From NCBI RefSeq assembly GCF_020882245.1, contig NC_083598.1:17601178-17665177 (forward strand): a DNA stretch of 64,000 nucleotides, in the 5' to 3' direction. Numbering within the stretch: the first letter of the stretch is position 1; the number at the start of each line of letters is the position of its first letter. The position numbers and the translations under genes are program-made. The DNA is from Rhopalosiphum padi. Its lineage: Eukaryota > Arthropoda > Insecta > Hemiptera > Aphididae. Shown piece after piece: positions 12,672 through 27,719 of this stretch. The notes under the pieces were generated by a model. That model worked only from the letters and a program-made list of their open reading frames with translations. It was not told the DNA's origin and searched no databases.

Positions 12672-15600
12672 TAATTATTGATTATAAATATAATCCGTTT
12701 TTTTAGTATGATAAATACATTCATAAGCACATATTATATAACATAAACATGTAATTTCTACTTCAAAATATGTATTGTCTGTTTACCAACAACGTATTAT
12801 ACCATTATTTATCACTTATTATAGGTAAATCATCTTCGATCTGTTTAGATTAAAAACAATGTTTAGTATTTATTATTATATTTTTATTTAACGCAGTACC
12901 TATTTATTATATTGATCTAATAAAATTGATAGGTACTGAGTTCAATTTAAATCCCATAAATTACTAGGAGTCTCATGAGACTTAGTGATTTGTAAAGGTC
13001 TAAAGGGACAATGGAATGTAATTGACAAATTCCAGTAAAATTAAAGTCTATAAAGGAGTAATATCATTAATTGCAATATTGTCAACAAATTAAGTCGTCT
13101 TTATTATTTTAAGTCTAAGTTGTTTGATTCATATATCATTTGACGTTTATATTATTATATATTTAAATTATATATGATTCCAAATTTATATTTTCTTACA
13201 TTTCTTTTCTATTTTTACAAATATTTTAAGAAACTTATCTTGTTTTATTTTTATTTTTTGAAAATGGTATAAACACTACAAACATGGTTTTTTTTTAGTT
13301 TTAGTCTTTAGTTTTCACAATTTTTACTTTTTTTTTTAGAAACGATTTATTACATTTTTTTATCCTTGTTTAGAATTGTCTCTAAACAGAAATACATTAA
13401 ATTATACAGAATTAATAATAACCGTATGAAGTCGCAATAGATATACCGAATAAAACAAAAAAAAGTATTTTTTTAAATGAATCATTTGGTGTAATTGCAT
13501 TTAAAAACAAGCCACCAATCCAAGGTTTTTATTGATTCATCATTTGGATAACGGATATTGTATACTCGTGGGTTTAGTAAAGCAGCCAATGAGGGTTTAA
13601 ACGATATTTTTTTATAGCGTTTTGTTAACGATAATTATTAAATGGACTTATTTTACAAGTACGGTCTTCTGTGTGTATGTTATATTTAGCACTTTGAAAA
13701 CTACTGATTTTTCTGAGCTCATTTCTCGTTTTATTTATCAATTATATTTATATTATAATGATATCGATCACATAATATTAAGTACTTTAGATATATGTTT
13801 ATTTCATGGTAGACTAACCTACGTGTTAATTTTTTTAATATCAAAAATCTATTGATCTGAAATTCGGAACCTATAAAGAAATAGTGTTATAAATTCCAAT
13901 CGATCAATCTCAAGCTTCACACTTTTATCTGATTTTTAGTTTTGTATACAAGTTTTTTGACCTTTTTTAGCTATCTTAAGCTAGACCATTTTTCAAATTT
14001 ACAATCATTCTCCACTACGCTCTTGTTTGTTTTATTGTACATTAAAAGGAACTTCAAAGAAAATTTGATATAACAGCTTAATTTACTTGGTATTACTCTC
14101 AAAAGTGCGAAGGTATACGTATCTTATTTATATTAATATGTTTAATTGATGTAAATTGTCGAAAAAAATAAAAATATTTTACCAGTTTTGAATATAGTAG
14201 GGTTTTAATAAAATATAATATTGTATCGACTTATTTTTGTATTGGGTTCATATTATAATACATCCTATAATATATTTTCGGCGTATATATTATTATGTAC
14301 GTCATGTGTGCATTATAAGTGTTTTTATTACATTTTGAATATTATCTTCATTTGAAAATCGACACATGATCCTTTTTACGAAACCTTCTTTGGCGAACAA
14401 ATATCATTGGCTTTACGCGAAATACCTAAAGGGTATATTCATTGCTATATGTTTGTTTCCTGACGACGGAGCTTAGTAAATCGTTTAACTTCTACGCATG
14501 ACGATTTTTGTTTTTTGTAATCCTAAATACGTAACTGACAAACGAGTATAATAAGTATACTATACTTGAACATTTTTAGGTATATAATGAATAACAATAT
14601 AATAGTTAAAAAAAAAAGTATATTCAAAATATAAATAGCAAATATATAGATATTAATAATGTATTTACGAGATTATTTACGAATTATTTCGTTTAATTAT
14701 GCTTCATGTACAAATGTAAAATATTATAGCGTACGTATTTAAAATTGTAATTACAAGACATGTCCAGAAAATAAAAGTATTCAGTTTGAAAAATAAATAT
14801 AGGGATTGAGCGATATGAAGTAACGAAAGGACTTCATACAACTAGCTAGGAAGTTATTGATCTCTAAAATATCTGCCAATATTATAAAATATATTGTAGG
14901 TGTAGATGCTATTTAATAATATATAGTACAGTATACCTAGTTACCTACGAAATACTTAGGTATGTGCAAAAACAAGCGTTCGGTGGGTTTAGAAAATATT
15001 AAATACGATATAGGTATTCTAAAAGTCTGTTATTATATTATTATATTATGACTAAATGGTTAAATTAAATATCTGATTTAATTAGCATTTTAACTGAGTT
15101 ATCGTAACACTTAAAATTGAAATTCGAAGCATTTTTAATGTTCACAATTATTACTGCGATTGCAGACAAAATGAAAATTCACAACATTTTATACCACTCC
15201 AATACATTCATCGCTCCGTTTAAATCTAAAATCTTAAATATAGATTATTATAGTTAGGTATATTATTTACTTATTGCTATCATATTTGCAATGTTAAATG
15301 TCAAAACATAATAAACTAAAAAGTATAATGAAAATAAAAATGATACATATTTATATTTATAACAATATACAATATTACATTATGATATGATAAATTGATA
15401 TAGTTTTAAGTATTTATAAATAATAATAAATATACATTATATAATCTTATATTAGATAATTAAATTGAGAAATCTGTTAGCATTTTATTCATAAATCATA
15501 ACTTATAACATTTCTATTACCTAAAATATAAAATAATTTTTTCTTGTCCTTTCTCGTAGTTGTTTTCCTTTTTAGCAGTTATCCTAGAACATGGCTATTC

Positions 15601-18600
15601 TGGATTTAAAATAATGATTAAAATATTAAATATAAAGAAATTAAAAGATGAAATAGTAAAGAAGAATTATTTTTGGTCCTATTTTTTAAAATTAATTTCA
15701 ATTGCAATTATTTGAAAATTATTTTAAATCTAAATAATTCATAAATCTACAAAAAAGTCTTATTATATGTCCATGTTATTATCTTATTTTATATTTTGAA
15801 TGATAATTATTTATTCTGTTTGGCTATTTTCCATGTATATACTTATTTATAAAAAGTTTTGTTGCTTTGTTTGATGATAATATTATAGTTGTACCGGTAC
15901 GGAAGTCGGTCAATCAATTTATTCTATATTGCTTATTTAAATTTTTAAAATTTAAATTCATATTATTATGAAATAATTATTGTCCAAAAGTTCATGATTT
16001 TTAAAAATTAGTCGAATTATAATTTTAAAAAAAATTGATAAATTAGGTAACCACTCTGTATAGGAATAGTATGCGTGTCGAGTGTTCCTATTGTATACAT
16101 AATTAAATAAATTACTGAAATGGAAGTGTTAAATCTGAATTTAATTTCAAATCATTGTATACGGTGAAAAACGTTTTGAGCAGACTGTAAGACTTTATTA
16201 CTTAATATATTTTATTATGTGCTACATTTTTTATTAGTTATTATGGTAGTTGAATTAATTTTTACCATTATGCATCAATGATGTTTTTGAATTAAAACAA
16301 AAAAAACTATAATATTGTTATTCTTCGTTTAAATATCTAATTTCATCAAAATTTAAACTACAAATGTCCATAAAAAAATTCGCGCATATGTATCTTTTGT
16401 ATTTTTGAATCGTTATTAAGAAAAACCTATGTAGGAAATTTGTATTAAATTGTGATAATTTTTTTTCGAAGCTCAAAAATATTTTTAACATTTTAAAGAA
16501 AAAAGAATGAAATGCCATTGAGTACATTGCTCTTAAAAACATTAAATTTGTGACTATACAATTTTTCTTCGTTAAATTTCTAGTATGTATATTTATATAT
16601 CGAGTATAATTGTTCGATATTCTTTAAGATAAGAACAACGTATGAAGAAACTTGTACTTAAAATTTTTTATGGTAATTTGTTTTTGAGTTACATCAAAAA
16701 AATAAAATCGATTTTGTTTCGAAAACTGTTTTCCAATTAGAATAAATTTCTTATCAGAAACAATCCTCAAATCAATTTTTCTAGAATAAATCATTTACAC
16801 AAACAAATAAAAATTATGATTGTAAAATTAATAAAATATTAATCGCTATACTCAAAATCTAAAATTAAATTAACATTTAATATATTATAATTATGACTTA
16901 AATGGTTGACCAATTTAAAATTAATTAAATAAACATTTGTAAAAGTTTATTCTTTTTTTTAAAAGTGTAAAGCCAAATATACAACTTATGGCGAATGGTT
17001 TTCAATGTTTCAAATAAGTATATAATTTAAAGACAAATGAGAATAATTTTTTTTAATTAATACTATTGCATTAATATTAAAGAAAACATTTAAAGTATTT
17101 TTTTACTTTTAAAAACAATTTCAGTTTAATATTAAGAAGTATCATAGAATTATAAATATTTATCACCAATAGACATTTTGTGTTTCCTAATTTATTATTT
17201 ATTATTCATTTTCTTTAGTATTGTATATAATTGATACACCATTTAAGTATTTATTTATAATTTTTATTTTATTTTTTTTTATTATTAAATAAAATATTAC
17301 TGCAGCGTTGTTTATTGGGATTCGAGTTAACTCACCGTAATATATATATTTTATACACATTATTTATATACATAAAATATTGTATTATGCCCAAATATAA
17401 ATTAAGTATAAAATATAAATAATACATGTACTGTTTACTTATATAATTATATATATCTGTAAATGTTTGTCGTTTATAGTACTCTTCAATAATATAAATG
17501 TCTGTAGTGTTTGTTATCCGTTGTGTCGGTTAATCCAACGACTATGGTTATTTTTAGTGATCAATCTTTTTTATTTAATAGTTTCCTAAATAATATATAA
17601 TATTGCAAATTAATAAAAAAAATAATCTCATATTATTATAATTACTGCGAATATGGTGAATTAAATTAATGATAAATCGTATAAATAAATAAATGCACAA
17701 TAATAACGGATACGTTTGAAAATAATCAACAAAAATAATTTATAACACATATTTCATATTTATCATTATGCCAATATACTCCGTTCTATAATGAAAACAA
17801 TTACAGCGGATAAAGATTAATTATGTTCAAATAGAATTAGATTCTTTGAATTTTTTATTGTAGCAGTTGATAACATTTTTAAAAGAAAACTACGAGTATC
17901 TATTCAAAACGTTTTAAGATTTTAAAAACGATTTTCTCTCGTTTTATGAATAATGTTTTCTTTGTATTTCAAATATTTTCGTTATTTAAGAAAAAGGTAT
18001 TTATTTTGTGTACATTAATAATGTATACTACATCTTCAGACTAGCGTGTGTTCCTTGTTTAAACAACATTCCCCTGAGTTACATGCAATATATATTATGT
18101 CCTCGTATACTTACGACGGGATGGTTTGAAAATAAACTTTTTTCTCATTGTAACACAATTACCAATTACATTACCTTTCAATTAAAATCTAATTCTGTAT
18201 AGTCCTATATGTATATACTATAAACCCTTTACTTACATTTATGATAGAATTTACTATTATTTGTGAGAAGATGATGTATAGGTATCATAATAAATTATCT
18301 TGCATTATTAGTATATTAATTTATATATTTTGATGTGTTATATTTTATTTTTTTGCCGTCACTGTTTAGGCGATTTTCTGGTATAACATTTTTTCTAATT
18401 GATACATTTTTTTATTGGAAGGAAAGGGGGTAAAAAAAGGACTTACTTAACATTTTTTTTTTTATTTGAAAAATTAACAAGCAATAATAGTGGAAAAACA
18501 AATAGATATATAATATAAGTACATAACCCTAGGTTTTGATAAAATCGAAATGTTTTTCTTTTCTTTTTTATTACGGAATATTTAAATGAAATAACTGTGG

Positions 18601-21469
18601 AATTCTGAAATGTCCATAAAAATTATAATATAATTTTCTAAGCATTATAAAATTTTCTAAATATTTTAATTCTTGTTTTCTTATATAATTATAAATTAAA
18701 GTAATAAAAAATAATTTTTAATTTGTTTTCTATAAATATTTTTATCATTTTTATTTCTCAGTCAAAATAACAACACTAAGATTCCCATAAGTTGTTTATA
18801 TAGCAGTTAAAAATATCAATAAAACATAGTTTCAATTTTTTTTATAAGCAATTAAAATACACATTTTATCAAAATTATATCCAAACGAAAAATATCGATT
18901 TTAGTTATTTTATTGTAATTCAATAAAAATTTTGAAGTAGTATTATTGGACGCCCTCTTTTTTCATTTAAGCCACCAAGTCATTTAATCTTTTATACTTA
19001 ATACTTATTGTATTTGTTTGTGTACAGATTGTATATTATTTTCTTGATAAAATAAAATAATAATAAACACAATTCTATTAAACTATAGATCTGAAACTTT
19101 CCACTATTATAAAAACTATTATTTTCAAAATATTTACCTATTAATTATTATATTGTAGTGCTCTGGTTTATTATTTTTTTGTCTAATTACATATACAAAT
19201 TTAAACTTGTATGTATCAAGGCCATACAGTAGACATATGAAACTAAAAATAAAATATTATGCCTTAGTATAATATAAAATATAATGAATAACAGTTTTGT
19301 CCTTCAACAAGAGTCCTACTAGATTTGTTTTTACTTTTAAGTAAAATATAAACGAAATTTACGTTATCCCATATCACCTATATATTAAGCTTATAGAAGT
19401 TATTAAGACTTTTGGAGAATTTCGTTGTAAATTTGGATATTTTGATGAACGATTTACATATTTGCGCTTTTGAGTTAAATGAAGTGTTTCATTTTTGTTG
19501 TAAGTTATTAATATAACAGCATTCTTTTTATGTATGAAAACTTTATCATGTGTTTTACAACTTTTTCTCAACATTTTTGGAAGTGGTTCAATATGTAACT
19601 TAATGATAAATTTGATTAATCCGTAAAGCATCATAATATATAATTATTAAGACAGAATAAGGAAAGCAATAATAATACAATAGTCACGGTTTGTTCAAAA
19701 TAATTTTTATTATTGTAAATTATGCTGAATATTATACACAAAATAGCTAAATGTTATATAATGTAAAGTCGAATATTGTAATTTATTATAGTCTAAGTTT
19801 ATATTACGTATGATGAATAATTTGCTACTTATAAATCAGAAAAAATTTAAGATGACACGTTACTCTCTATTTTATGTTATAATCAATAAATATTTAATTT
19901 TAAACTACAAGCGCTTGATAGTGGTATCTAATCCTATGACATGGAAAAAATTATAGATAGGAACATTTTTGTTGGCCCCGTTCCAAATATTATATAAAAA
20001 GTGTACATTTTTTAATTATTTTAAACAGATTGAAGTCATACCTCATTCGTAATGAAGATGCATCTAAAATAATTTTCAATCAATGACAAGGACTATGAAA
20101 GTCATATTATTCATACATAAAATGTTTGAAATTTGTTTTTCCTTAATAAGTAATTCTTGAAAAATTGTTTTATAAAGGTAGTTGTATTGCTGTGTTCAGA
20201 GTTTAAACTTTAAATATTGTAATAAAATACTTGGAGTAAAAACAAAAAAAAGTGATTGTACCGTCTACTATAATTATTAGATAGTTACAAATACTCAGAT
20301 CGAATCCGTTATGAGAACTCAGGATCTTTACAATGGTATATTTTCCTAATTTTATTGAATTTATCATCATAAACATTTCGACACATGGGAGAAAAAAAGA
20401 CTACCTAATTTCCTAGGAACTCTGTTTCAGAACGTGGTTCTTTCATAATCTATCATTATACTCTTTGGATTTAAATTGGGTTTTAAAGCTTTAAACAACA
20501 TATACTAACTGTTTTGTTTGGTAACAATGTATGGAAATACTTAGAATCACATTAAAACACCCACACCGTGCATAGTATAAAGTTGTGAAAAAATGGAGGG
20601 TGCTTCAGAAAATGTCCTGTCACAAAACCATTGACCCTAACTATTGATAAGTAAATGTTGTTAAGATGTAAATATTAAAATACACGATTCGGTTGGACCG
20701 ATATGTTTAAATAATTCACCGTTTACTGATCTGATATAATAATAAGTTCAAAATTACCTACTAGGTTTAACTGCAGGAGCGGCTTCCTTTTTTTTTAATG
20801 CAAATGAATTGTTCTTTTTGAGTATTAAACAGTAGTTATTTACGATCCATTGACGTATATATTAATGATTGATTTTAACAATTTTCAACTTGCATTTTAG
20901 TGAAAAGATTTTATACTTTAAACATAATGTTTAAGACATATTTAAATGAAGATACCTTAATTTTGTTTCTCAATATTCAGATTCATATAAAAACTATGTA
21001 GTTTTTTTAACAAAATAGTATTTACATTTTATTCGTTTTTTTATTTTAATTAAACATTTTAAACGTTTTATTATTATTATTATTAATGTATACATTTTTT
21101 AACTTAAGTATGATAAAAAACAGTCAAATTAAAAATTCAGATAAGGCAAATAATTATTATACTGCTATGGCTATATAATAATCTTTGTATATTGGCGCAC
21201 TGCTTCTTTGTTTATATAGTTAAATATTATTTCGAATAGATTACATACTATACTAATATATTATAATTGACATATTTATTATTTTTATTTTATATTATCT
21301 GAATAATTCATTTTGATTGGTTTTAATATTATGAACATTATACTTCCCTAGCATTTTCTAACTGAAAACAACTGCGTATATATGAGCTAAAACCAACAAC
21401 ATCGGAGTTGACAGTAGAAAACTGTATGACAGGGGGAATGATAAAAGTGTATAATATTTAAATGGACAT

Positions 21470-21740
21470 ATCGTGTTTTGGGTTTAAGTGTCGAACACTT
21501 ATCCACATACTGCCAGCCCCACCACCGCCACCGATCGTTTCTTTCGTTACGTATGTATATAATATATATATATATATTATATGTCTATGGCCGCACCCAG
21601 CTCGGTTGACGTTTTCAACCCCTAAAAAACAAGCAATCGGTGACTGCAGCAGTGGTTGAGGACTTGAGGTGGTTGCTGCACGTTTCTTATATTGACATTG
21701 TCATTACAAGGGTCAGACGGAAAACGGCATAGTGTCACCC
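21470..21740. other. Small GC-richer island
   Basis: A patch with CpGs and a CCACCACCGCC-type stretch within AT-rich flanks. It holds an AT dinucleotide run near 21560-21582 and a CTGCAGCAG/TTGCTGCA inverted pair near 21645-21690. The open frame 21462-21659 (+) is proline-rich only because of the CCACC run. It may be a regulatory element or an untranslated exon; neither is demonstrated. Confidence 0.25.
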
Positions 21741-22516
21741 AAAAACAATTTAACTTTTTTTTATTATTTGTATGAAATATAAGTGTTATTTTTAAAATAA
21801 TATAAACATCAACAGCTTAACCAATGTTAACCACTTACTATTATATATTTATATTTATACAACATAATATTCATTGTATACTTAATTATATACAGTGTAT
21901 ACGATTGAAGTTTATAAATAAGAATATTTCAATATAATAAAGTGTATTGAGTTTAGGGTAGGTAACAAAAACAATTTAAATATATATATATTACATTTAA
22001 ACAAAAATAATAGTAAGTTGGAAACCAAGTACAATTAATATTTTCCGTTTCACCAGAAATATGTGTACTCATAATTATTGTTTTTATCTTTTAATTGATA
22101 AAAATACATACATTTCTAATTTACAGGTTATTCGGTTTTTATAATACTTACTCTATTTTCGCTGTTTTGTTTTGTTTTTTATTTTTTTTTATTTACTTCA
22201 TATTATAATTTAATTTTTACTTAGAATATTAAAAATGTTGGGTTATAAAAAACCAATATATTTTAGTTATTTATATTTTGGGAATTTTGGATTTATTTTT
22301 ATTACCGTATCCAAGACGTCCAGTATTAAACATTTTCCAATTTCTTCCGTATAATTGGGACATTGTGTTAATATGTATTTGATTCTATTCGAGGATTACC
22401 CTACAGGTTTTGCATTTTGCTATATTTTCGTTAGTCTTATAATTTGTTTTAGATATGTATTGAATTAAAATAACTATGTAAATTTATAGTCAGAAATCAT
22501 AAAGGTTTATGTTAGT

Positions 22517-22531
22517 TTAGGTTAGGTTAGG
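22517..22531 (+). repeat. Three TTAGG units (interstitial telomere-like)
   Basis: Three tandem copies of TTAGG, the canonical telomere repeat of most insects, preceded by a near-copy (GTTAGTTTAGG). It is too short to be a telomere and could be an interstitial scar or chance. Confidence 0.6.
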
Positions 22532-22828
22532 TAGAAATTTAGAATTTTGTCATTCATTTAACCGAAAAACAGGATTAAAAAAATTAAATATATAATGGAT
22601 AAAATATGTAGTTATTTTGGAGAAATAATTAATGTACATAATATAAGTTGTATAGTATAATATAAATATATTTATATTGAATTATCAAACTTATCAACCT
22701 TGCTTAAGGGAAAATTATAATACATAAATTAAAATATAGCATAAGTCTAAGCGTTATTTTACAAAAGTTAGTTTACACTTTATTTTATCTGATAACTGAT
22801 AAGTACTCTATTTTGATATTAAAACTTC

Positions 22829-22847
22829 TTATGACTAATAGTCATAA
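22829..22847. repeat. Palindrome TTATGACT-AAT-AGTCATAA
   Basis: Perfect 8-bp arms separated by three bases. Each arm carries a TGACT half-site of the AP-1/bZIP type, in a spacing unlike the classic TGACTCA site. Function unknown. Confidence 0.35.
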
Positions 22848-25489
22848 CTATCAGAGGTAACACAATATATTTTATACCTACTGTTTTATATTTGTTGTTA
22901 ATTCATCCATAATGCAAAACTCTTTATTATACTTACTTACATAATATTATGTAAACTTGCACCCGATAAAATGTCAAATATTTCCTGATAGATTTTATGT
23001 AACGAAGTTCTAATAGGGATAAAAAATATATTTTGTATAGTGACATTTTAAAATTCAAAATTGAGGCGAATTTTAAGATAAATAATTAATATCGATAGTT
23101 TAGTTTTAGATTACAAAAATTATTATATAACAGTATAGAAAATAAACAGCTTATTTTAACTATTACTTGGGCAGTTGTAATACTATTATAAATTATTTAT
23201 TTAAGTTATATTTTCTTACAACGATAATACTAAGTATTATTAAAGTTTATGAAATATATTATTATAAAAATCAAATGTAATATTATAATTTCAAAAACGT
23301 CTTATTTTTCACTCAAATTATAGGAATTCAAACATCCAGAATTATTAAAAAACTAAAGTAAGTAACTAACTATAAAAAAAAGTGTTATTGTTAGTAAAAA
23401 AATAAATTGCATACACTGTGTGTAATTATTTTAAACGATTCGGCTTAAAATATTTTTAATATAATTTTATAAAATATGTATATTTATTAAAGAAAAACCA
23501 TGATCAATAGTTATTTTCTATTCTATTTTTTTTTTTAAGGTAGTACACTAGTACCTAATTAATAATTTATTATAATTTATATTCATAGGTCCATAGAATT
23601 ATATTGCAAAGCTAATTTTAAAACTAAATTGTAAATAATTTTTGAAAATGTTGAAGAACGATTTAAAATAAAACCTTATGAGAAATTGTCGAGGTTATAA
23701 AACTGTGTTCATTAATACATTTCTCATTTATGAGTCATAACTAACGGTAGAATAATATAAATACGTTTTTTACTGAGTACTTACTTAACTATCTTATGCT
23801 CATAATTTAATAGATACAAATCTTGGTCATGTATTAAATTGAATTATATTAGCCGCGACATTATTAAATAATATTATCATAGAGAAAAACATTCTTTGCA
23901 ATAAAGCTTATTATCTTAATAAATATCTTTGCATGACCATATTCTTGTTCACTCTAGCTGCTTAACTCAAGTAATCTGGCAGACAGAGGGTGCAAGAGTC
24001 TAAACATCTTCCTCGGAAAGTTCACGTGTAGCGAGATTGATTTCTTTTCACTATTGCGGTAATTCGATTTAGGGTTCTGGCCTGTCAAACACCCCTCATT
24101 CTTTTCTTGCTCTCATTGCCCCACTTAATTACTTGTTTGACTTTCGTTATTCTTATGATTAGTCTGTGCTATTAATTGATAATGATTGTTTGAGTGCCTT
24201 TGTATATTTATTTACCATAGTCAGTCATGCTAATAGAAGATAAATACATTTATAAATATGTATGAATTACTATTATGTTTTCCGCGTGCACAACATCAAT
24301 TCATTGTATTATGTCCAATAATCACTACTCACTAGTACGGTTAGGGCAGTAATCAATGTCGTAATAAGCACTCGATTTAGGTAGGTATTTATAATATATT
24401 ATATGTGAAAATTAATAGTATACCTACATAATATAAATATTTTATACCCAATACTCGTGTACTATACTCCAACAGTTATTTATACGATTTTAAAAGTTAT
24501 TTAGCCGGTTTTTAATAAATTGGTTCAAACCGATGATCAATTATTTTGTAGTAATTTACTTCAACGAATAAAGAGACTTGTAATTTTCATCAAATAGGTT
24601 CTTTATTTAACTAATTTTTTAGACGTGGAATAGTTTTTAGCAAATTTTTTTATTTTTATGATTATTATAGATTGCTTATAATTATTTATTTTCATATAAT
24701 TTTATACGTACAATAATCAATTTTTATTTTAATGATATAACAATTGGATACATTCGATGCTATAATTATGCATAACTTAATTATAATACAAAATAATCTC
24801 AAAAATTGTTTATCAAATTGTACTCTAGAAACTTATGTTAAGTAATGTTGAATTGTTGAATAGTTATTTAAATTATACTAAGATAAAGTTAATTATTAGG
24901 ATTCATTTTAATTGAATTAATAGCTTTTATAGCGTGTTTTTTGTAAAGCTTATTATTATATGTTCACTACAATAATCAAATAAATTTAAAAATCATTAAT
25001 CGTGTCAACTTTCCAAGTGTAATTAAAATCGTTTCTTTAACTTTATAATTACTTATAGTGTGATGTATAATAATATTATTATAAACATCATTAGCCTGGC
25101 GGAAAGTGAAACAAGGCAGTACGCTGTACCCAATACTCGGTCTGTGTTGTTGTCTGATGCTTGTTTAATGTTTATGGATTAATATGAAGTAATAATATTA
25201 AAAACTTAAAAGATTGCTAATTGTTAAATTTATAATAAGATGAATTTATCAAACGTATAATATCTATTAGAAAAATATGATTATTTATAATATATTATAC
25301 GTTATACTATTTTACATATGTATATATGCTATTTACATAATTGTATTGTACATGTACCTACACTAAAACTATAGAGGTATCGCGTTGGTTTTATATTTTC
25401 TAAATCTCTCTTCGAAAAGCTCGTTTGTATCAAAAACTGCCGTCTTTTAATTATGTTTCCCATTAAAAGTTTGTTTCATAATTAATCTC

Positions 25490-25900
25490 AAGCTCTCGGG
25501 CTCAACGGCAACTCGTTTTGTTTGCGGGTGCTGGACCGGTGGTAGTGGCGGTGTAGACTTGGTGGATGAGGACGAGTGAGTGTGTAAAGGGACGACGAAG
25601 CGGTATAGTACCGTTTGTATCTACCTCTCTCTGCTTATTCCCATCCTAACCACCACCACTATCGTCGCCTACACCGACCCTCATTCAACCGACCCCCCTT
25701 TCCCAACCGTGACTACCCCCGCACGTCCACGGTTTCGTCCCGGCACCCGTGTAATATTGCATTTTCGCCCGAAACCTCACCCGTCATCCAACCACCCTCC
25801 CCATAAATCCCCATTCACTCAGCTGCCCACCCACGTTCTTTGTAGCCGCAATCGTAATGGAATGAAAAGAAGAGTAAAACTCTGAGAAACAGAAAAAACG
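25490..25900. other. GC-rich, pyrimidine-rich island
   Basis: A sharply bounded block in AT-rich DNA. The first part is G-rich on the plus strand (GGTGGTAGTGGCGGTG near 25540). From about 25620 it becomes C/T-rich with CCACCACC and CCCCCC runs. The open frame 25580-25885 (+) and its overlapping partner are rich in Pro, Thr, His and Arg because of this skew and match no domain I know. The G-to-C strand asymmetry within 400 bp is unusual. It may be a promoter or 5' untranslated region, or a decayed simple repeat. Confidence 0.3.
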
Positions 25901-27715
25901 TTCTACTGACACCGAAAAAAGAAGACTAAATATATTTGTTGTATTCGTTACCGTGTATATTATATACATATATATATATATGTGTGTGTATATACAAATG
26001 TGTTGATTTAATACTTTTATTTAATTTTATTGCTTTATGAATTGTATGTTTTTACAGTATATTATCATCATTTATAAAATCGCAAATTTAATATTGATTT
26101 TTTATTTTATCGTATCGATTTAAATTTATTTAATATAATAGTATATAAAATTTACTATTATTTATTCTCCTAATATTATTATATATCTATATAAATTTAT
26201 ATTGATGACATAAAAACATTTTTGATAAAGATTTGTTTTATTATTGTTTATAGAATAATTGCTTTAATGAGGTATAGTTATGTCAAGTTGGACAATAATT
26301 ATTATTGTTCTTATTATTCATATATAATTTAATTGTAAATATATATATTAATATAATATTGTTTTATTGTATAAACAAAAATGATATAAGCATATTATAT
26401 ACTGTTGGTTTTAAATAATTTTATGAATTTCAAGTGATATGGCAAGTACTCGTCATAAGTTTCAAAATAAGATGTTATAGTGTTTCTTAAACGATTTATT
26501 AATATTTTGTTTAAATTCTATATTCAATTATAAATTATGACACTAAGATTATATTAAAATATGTTTATGCAACAACTTAACATATTCGAATAGCTTATAT
26601 TAATGCAATTATCATGTGGTAAATTAATGACAATTAAAAGAATTTAATAGATTTGATTTGGATATTATTGTCATAAATTGATAGAAAATTAAAATTTTCG
26701 TATTCAAATATTCTAAAGTACTCATGCATCAAACTAATTAGTGTCTATTGCTTAATAGGTATTTCGATTATGATACTGGGTGTTTAAAAATGAAGAATCG
26801 TGTAAATCTATGTCATAAATTGATCAATGGTTTAGTTCAAACGATTTAAAATTAATAATAAATATATATTGGTTAATATGACTTTTGTTTCTATACATAT
26901 TTTGATAATTGTTTTTTGTTAGGTAGGTATTTTTTATTAAAAGAAAGTGTAATTGGATTTGAATAAAGCAGAACCAATTTTGTATTGTTATCTTAAATAT
27001 TAGAACGAATGGACCGTATTATTAAACTTAAAAGTTAAAGGTAATATCAAAATTTTATATTTTAATTTTTAATTAGTAAGAAATATGTATTTTTAATTTG
27101 CGATGTTTCACAAGTCAAATTATATATGTCTTACGTTTGTAAACGATCGAAATGTATAAGTATCATCCTCTTCAGTAACTAAATTATAGTCATTAAGTGC
27201 ACATATAGTAAAATGTTTAAATGTACAAATGTATTTAGTAACTTTAACGATAAGTGCAAAAATTACTATACAAATAACAATATTAATCATCTTTTATTGT
27301 ATATCAAATAGAAAGAAAATAGTTTCTAAGTATTTATGTGTTATTAGGGTTCCATAATATGTTTCTTGATTTAACGACGAGGAAAAAGTATGTTAACTTT
27401 GAAAATGTTAACAATATAGTTAAATGATCATTTTAACGTGTTTGGGTTTTTTTTTTTACTATAGCTAGTTTTATAAGGTTATTCTTCATTGAATATTTTA
27501 TAAAGCTTTATAACTACTGAGTCTTTTTTTTTATTCTTTGGGGTGGAAAAAATGGTATTTAATAAATAAATAATACTATTAAAATATCATATTTTTAAAT
27601 ATTAAAAAATAAATACAACGAAAACTGTAAAGATTTACCACGATATTATATTTACTTAGACAAAGGCATTTGTGAAAGTTTGATTTTATAAAAATGCGAA
27701 ATTGTTAATAAACCA
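25900..27715. other. AT-rich non-coding stretch, no gene
   Basis: Contains an AT/GT dinucleotide run at about 25968-25992 and otherwise only AT-rich sequence. I see no open frame, RNA gene or transposon signature that I can support. Confidence 0.7.
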
Positions 27716-27719
27716 AAGT

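Larger units (their letters stand above)
9140..21460. other. Long AT-rich non-coding stretch, no gene
   Basis: About 12 kb without a supportable gene. Open frames at 10123-10314 (-), 10680-10910 (+), 13622-13855 (+), 16318-16542 (-), 18008-18202 (+) and 19374-19634 (-) have no recognisable domains. Apart from the first they have the composition expected of AT-rich chance frames. Slightly GC-richer patches occur near 9780-9930, 10180-10290 and 14380-14500 but show no exon signals that I trust. Perfect palindromes at 9679-9694 and 12653-12671 are listed separately. Confidence 0.65.
21745..25480. other. AT-rich non-coding stretch, no gene
   Basis: Mostly AT-rich. The segment 23940-24130 is noticeably more GC-balanced and carries a 34-codon plus-strand frame between stops (contains NLADRGCKSLNIF) that I cannot assign. 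A TTAGG triplet array lies at 22517-22531 and an 8-bp-arm palindrome at 22829-22847. Nothing else is supportable. Confidence 0.6.

Noticed and set aside
19374..19634. 86-codon minus-strand ORF
   Set aside because: AT-driven composition, no domain, no splice or promoter context.
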